From Bacillota bacterium (GTDB lineage Bacteria > Bacillota > Clostridia > Tissierellales > Sedimentibacteraceae): a stretch of DNA of 10,112 nucleotides. Both the position numbers and the translations under genes were made by a program. How positions within the stretch are numbered: the first letter of the stretch is position 1; each line of letters opens with the position of its first letter. Positions 5,678 through 10,112 of this stretch are shown here, piece after piece. Where the stretch lies: assembly GCA_023416855.1 (NCBI GenBank), contig JAEZGU010000046.1, positions 1 through 10,112 of the forward strand, in the 5' to 3' direction. Under the pieces are notes generated by a model. That model had not been told where the DNA came from. It saw nothing but the letters and a program-made list of their open reading frames with translations, and did not search any database.

Positions 5678-7412
5678 AAAGATAATTTCAATAATAGTTG
5701 TTTTAAGCTTAGTATTTACAGGCGGTTATTTCACAGCAAAAATGTTAGTACCTGATTCATCAAAGGTATCTAATGAGCCAAGATATGCTACAAAGGCTGT
5801 TGAAAGAGGAGATATAAAGCAAGGTGTTAATATAACAGGTCAATTAAACGGAAACTGGGGCGGATCTATATCAGCGCCAAAGCCTGAAGGAATAACTGAC
5901 AGTAGTATTACGTATACCGTTGAAGAGCTGTACATAAAAGAAAACCAAATGGTTAAAAAAGGAGATAATTTGGTTCGATTATCAGCAGATTTTACTGAAA
6001 TTTTAGAACAGATTACCTCTGATATACAAAAAAAGCAAAATGAAATTAACGACAAAACAAGTGCATTAGGAAAAATAATCAATAAAAATATAAAAAATGT
6101 GTCTGAAGTAAATCCTAATGAAGGAATTGTTATAACTGCACCTATAAGAGGAAGAATAAGCCAAATGTCGATAACTGAAGGTGACATGTTAGAAAATGGT
6201 TTATTAGCGACTATAGTTGATGATAGTGTTGTAAAAATTCCATTTAAAGTAAATCAATATGAATTTGATAATTTAAAAGCTGGCGAAGAAGTACTTATGC
6301 AAATTATTAAAGTAACAAAATACCGAGATATTGATGGTTCTGAAAAAGAAAAAGAGGGACCAGCTTTTTCAGGTTTTGTTTCCGGTACCATAAAGTCAAT
6401 AAATGAAAATGCGGTACCTAATTCAGATAATATTTACTACGTACATAATGGTATGATAGAAGCTGTAAATCCTGGTCTTATACAACCTGGTATGAAGGCT
6501 ATTTTATATAAGCAGGAAAATGGTACTCCAATACAGTCATTTAATTTTACCGCTTCAGTTGCATCATATTTAAATGAGAAAAAGGTGTATTATACAGGCA
6601 ATTTAGATACAACTGTAATAGCAACAGAGGTATTAGTTACCGAAAATGAATTTGTTGAAGAAGGTCAGACTTTAGTAAGAATCGCCGGCAATGATGTAGC
6701 TGATTCTATTCAAACAAAAATTGATGAAATCAAAAGTTTATATGATGAAATTGAACAATTAAACAAGAAAATTGATAAAGTAACAGAATTGACAAATAAA
6801 ATGACAGTTACAGCTCCTTCTGACGGAATGATTTCTTATATAATGCACAGAGAAGGGGATACATTTGAAGTTTCTAATTCAATGGACCAATGGTCATTGC
6901 AGCTCTTAGATATGTACAATACAAGCGAAATGTATATTTACACCACTGTATCTGACCTTGATGTATTATATATCAGACAGGATGCTCCTGTTGTGGTAAC
7001 AGTTGATGCACTCCCAGGTGAAACATTTGATGGTGTTGTAATGAGCTTAAATCAATGGACTGATAGGGATGGAAAAACTGTTTATAACGTTCAGATAAAG
7101 GTTGAAGGAAGAGAAGGCTTAAGACCTGGTATGAATACTAATTGCTTTGTTGATTCAGGTGAGTCTTTAGATACATTATTAGTTCCTATAGAAGCTGTAT
7201 TTGAAGAAAACGGCAGACAAAAAGTAGAAGTATTAACCGAAGCTAATACAGTCGAAATAGTTGAAATTGAAGTTGGCTTAATGAATGATATGTTTGTTGA
7301 AGTTCTAAGTGGATTAGAAGAAGGTCAACTTGTTGTTACTGGAAGCACAAAGGATTTGATGCCAAGTCAATCAGTACCGGAGAATGATTCTATATTACCA
7401 ATAAATCAATAA
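5670..7412 (+). CDS. Double-module membrane fusion (adaptor) protein of a MacA/HlyD-type exporter
   Basis: The 580-residue adaptor is expected to sit outside the membrane, anchored by an N-terminal helix (about 4-22). No lipobox cysteine is seen there. It is far longer than usual MacA/YknX proteins (about 370-400 residues) because the core appears twice. Module 1 has half-lipoyl 67-104 (VEELYIKENQMVKKGDNLVRL), a short charged hairpin 105-146, half-lipoyl 153-185 (VITAPIRGRIS) and barrel-like strands 187-282. Module 2 has half-lipoyl 295-340 (VTENEFVEEGQTLVRIAG), hairpin 344-376 (coiled-coil-like), half-lipoyl 378-412 (VTAPSDGMIS), a barrel at about 417-500 and a membrane-proximal part 501-560 (VPIEAVF, VGLMNDMFVEVLSGLEEG). 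The hairpins are short, as expected where no TolC channel must be reached. The gene lies between the ATPase (8-base overlap) and the permease (12 bases between the stop and the next ATG). The family call is secure; the duplication is read by eye. Confidence 0.9.
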   Translation: MYKKIISIIVVLSLVFTGGYFTAKMLVPDSSKVSNEPRYATKAVERGDIKQGVNITGQLNGNWGGSISAPKPEGITDSSITYTVEELYIKENQMVKKGDNLVRLSADFTEILEQITSDIQKKQNEINDKTSALGKIINKNIKNVSEVNPNEGIVITAPIRGRISQMSITEGDMLENGLLATIVDDSVVKIPFKVNQYEFDNLKAGEEVLMQIIKVTKYRDIDGSEKEKEGPAFSGFVSGTIKSINENAVPNSDNIYYVHNGMIEAVNPGLIQPGMKAILYKQENGTPIQSFNFTASVASYLNEKKVYYTGNLDTTVIATEVLVTENEFVEEGQTLVRIAGNDVADSIQTKIDEIKSLYDEIEQLNKKIDKVTELTNKMTVTAPSDGMISYIMHREGDTFEVSNSMDQWSLQLLDMYNTSEMYIYTTVSDLDVLYIRQDAPVVVTVDALPGETFDGVVMSLNQWTDRDGKTVYNVQIKVEGREGLRPGMNTNCFVDSGESLDTLLVPIEAVFEENGRQKVEVLTEANTVEIVEIEVGLMNDMFVEVLSGLEEGQLVVTGSTKDLMPSQSVPENDSILPINQ

Positions 7413-7416
7413 GGAG
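7411..7416 (+). promoter_or_regulatory. Ribosome binding site deciding the permease start at 7425
   Basis: AAGGAG overlaps the TAA of the fusion-protein gene and lies 8 bases before ATG 7425. An in-frame GTG at 7416 is part of this ribosome site itself and so is not a credible start. Confidence 0.8.
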
Positions 7417-7424
7417 TGATAAAA

Positions 7425-8756
7425 ATGCGTGATAGAAGTAATATTTCTTCTTTATTGATAAGGTTGAAGTTTTCTGCCATGATGGCATTAGACGGTATAA
7501 GCTCAAATTTACTTAGAACATTTTTAACAGTATTGGGTATATCCATAGGAGTTGCAGCAGTTATCAGCTTAATGGGAATCGGTGAAGGCGCAAGAAAATC
7601 CATAGTTTCGCAATTTGAAAGCTTGGGTGAAAATGTTATAGTTATTAAGTCCAATGCTGATAATATAACATTTGATGCCGAAGAAGCTAATCGAATGCCA
7701 AGCAGAATTACAGGAATTCAATATGCGACACCTGTTGTATATACAAAAGACACTCCCATAAGATGGAGAAGAGATGAAAGCAAAATGAACATTGTAGGTG
7801 TAAATGAGCAATATCCTGCAATAAAGGATCATAAGGTTTTATCTGGAAATTTCTTTACATCACTACATGTAAAACAACGATCTCCAGTTGCTGTTTTAGG
7901 ATACAATGTTGCCAATAATTTATTAAATGGCAGAAGTCCGGTAGGACAAACAATCAAAATAGATGGTATAAATTATCGTATTGTTGGTGTATTAACAGAA
8001 AAGGGAAAAGATAAGGGAGATGGAATAGATGATAAAATAGTAATCCCTTATACATCCGCTTTAAAGATTTCGAATACAAAAGACATATTAGAAATGTGGG
8101 CTAAGTCAAACAGTGCAGAAGATGCAGAGCTTGCCATGGTGCAATTAGGAAGAATATATCAGCGAAAGGTTGGTATTGGAAATAATATTAGGCCGGGAAA
8201 TGATCAAGGCGATGGAGAAGTACCTCCAGACATGCCAATTGAAGAGCCTATGCCGGAGCCAGAAGTACCGGGTGTACCCGGAGGAAAAGAAAATGTATTT
8301 GAAAAAGGTGAGGAACCTTTGACAATTACAAGTTTAAATAACTTAGTAAAAGAAGCAGATCAGGCTAATAGAATAATGACAGTTCTTCTTGGTGGTATTG
8401 CTGCAGTTTCGTTGCTTGTTGGCGGTATAGGCATTATGAATATAATGCTTGTTGCAGTAACAGAAAGAACTGGTGAGATAGGTGTAAGAAGAGCACTTGG
8501 TGCTAAAAAAGAAGACTTGCTGATTCAATTTTTGCTTGAAGCAGTCTATGTTAGTATAATTGGATGTGTGGTTGGAATTGTTTTGGGATCATGGGCTGTT
8601 ACCATAGTGTCAAAATATGGACTTTCAGCACTTGTAAGTTTTGAATCAATAAGAATTGCAGTATTTGTTGCTTTATCATCCGGTTTATTGTTTGGAGTTT
8701 ATCCGGCAATAAATGCATCAAATCTTCCGCCTGTTGAGGCGTTGAAACGACAGTAA
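7425..8756 (+). CDS. MacB-type ABC permease (FtsX-like)
   Basis: This 443-residue integral membrane subunit works with the ATPase and fusion protein of the same operon. It has the MacB/YknZ plan. An amphipathic N-terminus leads to TM1 (about 33-51, RTFLTVLGISIGVAAVISL). A large extracytoplasmic domain (about 56-315) includes the MacB core-like stretch SPVAVLGYNVANNLL and VGQTIKIDG. Then come TM2 (317-344), the coupling region ERTGEIGVRRALGAKKEDLL (347-366), TM3 (372-396) and TM4 (408-428), with the end PPVEALKRQ. The extracytoplasmic domain carries an unusual proline/glutamate/glycine-rich stretch at about 256-298 (repeated P-E, P-M-P, V-P-G motifs) before the last extracellular helix. No ATPase domain is fused, unlike MacB of Gram-negatives. 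The substrate is unknown; related Gram-positive systems are linked to antimicrobial peptide or bacteriocin export and defence. The gene ends the operon at a strong terminator. Confidence 0.95.
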   Translation: MRDRSNISSLLIRLKFSAMMALDGISSNLLRTFLTVLGISIGVAAVISLMGIGEGARKSIVSQFESLGENVIVIKSNADNITFDAEEANRMPSRITGIQYATPVVYTKDTPIRWRRDESKMNIVGVNEQYPAIKDHKVLSGNFFTSLHVKQRSPVAVLGYNVANNLLNGRSPVGQTIKIDGINYRIVGVLTEKGKDKGDGIDDKIVIPYTSALKISNTKDILEMWAKSNSAEDAELAMVQLGRIYQRKVGIGNNIRPGNDQGDGEVPPDMPIEEPMPEPEVPGVPGGKENVFEKGEEPLTITSLNNLVKEADQANRIMTVLLGGIAAVSLLVGGIGIMNIMLVAVTERTGEIGVRRALGAKKEDLLIQFLLEAVYVSIIGCVVGIVLGSWAVTIVSKYGLSALVSFESIRIAVFVALSSGLLFGVYPAINASNLPPVEALKRQ

Positions 8757-8765
8757 CATATGAGT

Positions 8766-8797
8766 AAAGGGGTTTTGAAAAATCAAAACCCCTTTTT
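8766..8797 (+). terminator. Strong intrinsic terminator of the ABC exporter operon
   Basis: GGGGTTTTGA (8769-8778) pairs with TCAAAACCCC (8783-8792) around an AAAA loop, extended by AAA/TTT to a 13-bp stem and ending in five T. It begins 9 bases after the permease stop. Confidence 0.95.
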
Positions 8798-8816
8798 ATG
8801 TTCTAAGCAAATAACA

Positions 8817-8846
8817 TTGCATACTTATAGCAAAGTATGGTAAAAT
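8817..8846 (+). promoter_or_regulatory. Extended -10 promoter of the thioesterase gene
   Basis: TTGCAT (8817-8822) and TAAAAT (8841-8846) are 18 bases apart, and TGG directly before the -10 gives a TG extension. Transcription should start near 8853, about 28 bases before the ATG. The spacer contains the inverted repeat listed separately. Confidence 0.65.
8820..8839 (+). promoter_or_regulatory. Candidate operator: inverted repeat between -35 and -10
   Basis: CATACTT, six bases, then AAGTATG is a perfect 7-bp inverted repeat filling the spacer of the thioesterase promoter. A dimeric repressor bound here would block RNA polymerase. No regulator gene for it is visible nearby except nrdR, whose known boxes do not look like this. 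Confidence 0.45.
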
Positions 8847-8880
8847 AATCTTAATATTTGGAAAAATAGAGGAGTGTATT

Positions 8881-9258
8881 ATGGAATTACATATTGGATT
8901 AAAATATAGAGAAGAAAAAATTGTAACATTGAATGATACAGCTTTTGTGTTTGGAAGTGGGGCAGCCAAAGTGTTTGCAACACCTATGATGATAGGTCTA
9001 ATGGAAGCAGCCGCAATGAATACTGTCAAAGATTATTTGCCGGAAGGTTTTTCAACCGTAGGAATTAGTGTAAACATAAAGCACATGAGTGCAACAGCTG
9101 TTGGTAAAAAGGTTTACGCTGAAGCAGAGTTAATTGAAATTGATAGAAAAAGATTAATATTTAAAGTGGATGCATACGATGAAGACAAAAAAATAGGTGA
9201 AGGTATGCATGAGAGATATATAATTGATGAAGAAAAGTTTATGAGCAATTTATCATAA
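8881..9258 (+). CDS. Hot-dog thioesterase, FlK-like
   Basis: The 125-residue cytoplasmic single-domain acyl-CoA thioesterase is close in plan to FlK, the fluoroacetyl-CoA thioesterase of Streptomyces cattleya. The aligned features are VFATPMMIGLMEAA (31-44) with T34 and E42, KHMSAT (67-72) with H68, and MHERYII (109-115) with R112. T34, E42 and H68 correspond to the FlK catalytic triad Thr42, Glu50 and His76. The FlK lid phenylalanine Phe36 aligns with A28, and the lid region is shortened (GSGAA), so a strict fluoroacetyl-CoA specificity is unlikely. A short-chain or housekeeping acyl-CoA substrate is more probable, but the true substrate is not readable. The ribosome site GAGGAGTG (8869-8876) precedes the ATG. 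The gene has its own promoter and is followed after 63 bp by nrdR. Confidence 0.92.
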   Translation: MELHIGLKYREEKIVTLNDTAFVFGSGAAKVFATPMMIGLMEAAAMNTVKDYLPEGFSTVGISVNIKHMSATAVGKKVYAEAELIEIDRKRLIFKVDAYDEDKKIGEGMHERYIIDEEKFMSNLS

Positions 9259-9271
9259 TAATTCAATTATT
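9257..9271 (+). repeat. 15-bp AT palindrome at the thioesterase stop
   Basis: AATAATT, one C, then AATTATT is a perfect palindrome over the stop codon of the thioesterase gene. It is too AT-rich to be a good terminator. Its placement resembles the 4881-4899 palindrome, but the sequences differ and chance is likely. Confidence 0.25.
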
Positions 9272-9273
9272 TG

Positions 9274-9302
9274 TTTACTTTTGATTTGTTTTTTAGTAAA
9301 AT
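9274..9302 (+). promoter_or_regulatory. Promoter of nrdR
   Basis: TTTACT (9274-9279) and TAAAAT (9297-9302) are 17 bases apart. The start would be near 9309, which falls on the ribosome site at 9308-9314 and leaves a very short leader. Expression from the thioesterase promoter by read-through is therefore also possible. Confidence 0.4.
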
Positions 9303-9307
9303 CAGAA

Positions 9308-9314
9308 AAAGGAG
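9308..9314 (+). promoter_or_regulatory. Ribosome binding site deciding the nrdR start at 9322
   Basis: AAAGGAG lies 7 bases before ATG 9322. The frame is open upstream to a TTG at 9271, but the conserved NrdR N-terminus MKCPKC begins exactly at 9322. Confidence 0.85.
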
Positions 9315-9321
9315 AATTATT

Positions 9322-9783
9322 ATGAAATGTCCTAAGTGTAATTATTTTGATAGCAAGGTTCTTGATACAAGACCAACTGATGATGGCTCGAAAATTAGAA
9401 GACGAAGAGAATGTATGGTTAGTAATCATAGGTATACAACTTATGAAAAAATTGAGGAAACTCAAATAGTTGTTATCAAAAGAGATGGAACAAGACAAGG
9501 TTATAACAGAGATAAAATTATAAACGGGCTAATAAGAGCCTGTGACAAACGTTCTGTTTCACTTGAAGAAATAGAAGGAATTGCCGATAAGGTTGAAAAA
9601 CAGCTTTATAACACATTTCAAATTGAAGTGTCAACTGAAGTAATCGGTGAGTTAGTAATGAATGAGTTGCAGGGCGTTGATGATGTTGCATATGTAAGAT
9701 TTGCTTCTGTTTACAGGAAGTTTAAGGATATTAATACTTTTATGGATGAGCTTAAGAAGATACTTGATGATCGAAAAAAATAA
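9322..9783 (+). CDS. nrdR: NrdR transcriptional repressor of ribonucleotide reductase genes, with an altered zinc ribbon
   Basis: NrdR binds ATP/dATP through an ATP-cone and represses ribonucleotide reductase operons. The 153 residues match the family length. The N-terminal zinc ribbon has C3 and C6 (MKCPKC), then the basic IRRRREC ending in C31. The canonical protein continues with C-x2-C and a glycine (for example ECLxCGxRFTTYE), but here the sequence is ECMVSNHRYTTYE, so the fourth cysteine is S34. H36 nearby might take its place. The ATP-cone follows (about 49-139): VVIKRDGTRQGYNRDKIINGLIRAC, then the STEVIGELVMNELQGVDDVAYVRFASVYRKF end, all well conserved. No NrdR box is evident in this window, and no ribonucleotide reductase gene is adjacent. 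The DUF4241 gene starts 17 bases downstream, probably in the same transcript. Identity is very secure; the serine is the oddity. Confidence 0.97.
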   Translation: MKCPKCNYFDSKVLDTRPTDDGSKIRRRRECMVSNHRYTTYEKIEETQIVVIKRDGTRQGYNRDKIINGLIRACDKRSVSLEEIEGIADKVEKQLYNTFQIEVSTEVIGELVMNELQGVDDVAYVRFASVYRKFKDINTFMDELKKILDDRKK

Positions 9784-9800
9784 GTAAAGGAGCGAGCATT

Positions 9801-10112
9801 ATGTATATTAATCACGATGTTCTAAACATAACAAATGGTAACACAAAAGTTATTGACACAGAATTTGGAAGAATGCAGATAGAAAAAATAGAAGCAGGAA
9901 AATTAAAATTAATAACAGGAAAAATAATAGCTACTGATCCTATTTTAATGTATGACGATGAATGCTATTCTGAGCATGTAAAACCAGGTACATATGTAGT
10001 GAATATCTATGTGGGAAAAACTGATAACAGGAAAAAACAAACTGTTGCTTCAGAACTAAGAATTAATGATAATATCCCTGTTAAATGGGATATGGCGTTG
10101 TTAAAGGGTGAA
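9801..10112 (+). CDS. DUF4241-like protein (3' partial)
   Basis: The frame starts at ATG 9801, 8 bases after AAAGGAG (9786-9792), and stays open to the window end, giving 104 residues. The segments LITGKIIATDPILMYDD (about 38-54), VKPGTYVVNIYVGKTDN and the final IPVKWDMALLKGE resemble the N-terminal half of DUF4241 proteins (an ITGxIxAxDPL strand, a PxGxYPV strand and the VKWEMALLPGQ motif). The function of this family is not established. It lies 17 bases after nrdR without a promoter or terminator between, so co-transcription is likely. The missing C-terminal half prevents a firmer call. Confidence 0.75.
   Translation, partial: MYINHDVLNITNGNTKVIDTEFGRMQIEKIEAGKLKLITGKIIATDPILMYDDECYSEHVKPGTYVVNIYVGKTDNRKKQTVASELRINDNIPVKWDMALLKGE

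Noticed and set aside
5840..6187. Reverse-strand 115-codon frame inside the fusion-protein gene
   Set aside because: It is antisense to the lipoyl/hairpin region and hydrophobic only because of the complementary codons; no start signals.
7406..7832. Two reverse-strand frames within the start of the permease gene
   Set aside because: They are shadows of a clear MacB-type coding sequence and lack ribosome sites.
8796..9029. Reverse-strand frame across the thioesterase promoter and 5' end
   Set aside because: It would run antisense over the catalytic VFAT motif and promoter and has no supporting features.
9253..9498. Reverse-strand frame over the nrdR start
   Set aside because: It is antisense to the zinc-ribbon coding region and has no ribosome site or recognisable domain.

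Overview
The window is AT-rich DNA with strong AGGAGG-type ribosome sites, short intergenic gaps and every gene on the + strand. It looks like a low-GC Gram-positive anaerobe (Bacillota, Clostridia/Tissierellia-like). Support comes from a selenocysteine-insertion locus (SelB factor plus tRNA-Sec), an NrdR repressor, and a MacAB-type ABC exporter with no outer-membrane partner in view. The genus cannot be fixed from the sequence alone.

Layout. (1) 1-1650: the 3' five-sixths or so of selB, cut by the window edge. (2) 1663-2426: its own promoter and a lone OmpR-family response regulator. (3) 2437-3264: a promoter, then the UGA-decoding tRNA-Sec (98 nt, CCA encoded). Four bases past the CCA comes the Shine-Dalgarno of a small UspA-like gene, then a coupled DUF1232 membrane protein gene and a good intrinsic terminator, so tRNA-Sec and two small proteins may share one transcript. 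(4) 3410-4891: a 493-residue single-pass membrane protein. Its cytoplasmic half reads as a Ser/Thr protein kinase fold with nearly all catalytic residues lost, and its outer half as a beta-sandwich (carbohydrate-binding-like) domain. (5) 4976-8756: a tightly packed ATPase / membrane-fusion protein / permease operon of the MacAB/YknXYZ kind, ended by a strong terminator at 8766-8797. The fusion protein is unusually long because its lipoyl-hairpin-barrel module occurs twice. (6) 8817-9258: an FlK-like hot-dog thioesterase with its own extended -10 promoter and an inverted repeat inside that promoter. (7) 9274-10112: nrdR, with a serine in place of the usual fourth zinc cysteine, followed by the start of a DUF4241 gene cut by the window edge.

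How the parts fit. SelB and tRNA-Sec together decode UGA as selenocysteine; the response regulator sits between them without a visible kinase. The membrane pseudokinase and the exporter are consecutive, separated by 84 bp with no GC-rich terminator, so a shared envelope role (sensing outside, exporting or remodelling through the ABC complex) is a reasonable but unproven inference. The most unusual items are the pseudokinase with an extracellular sandwich domain, the double-module fusion protein next to it, and the tRNA-Sec/UspA joint transcript. No CRISPR array, insertion sequence or rRNA is visible, and no stretch over 300 bases lacks a gene.
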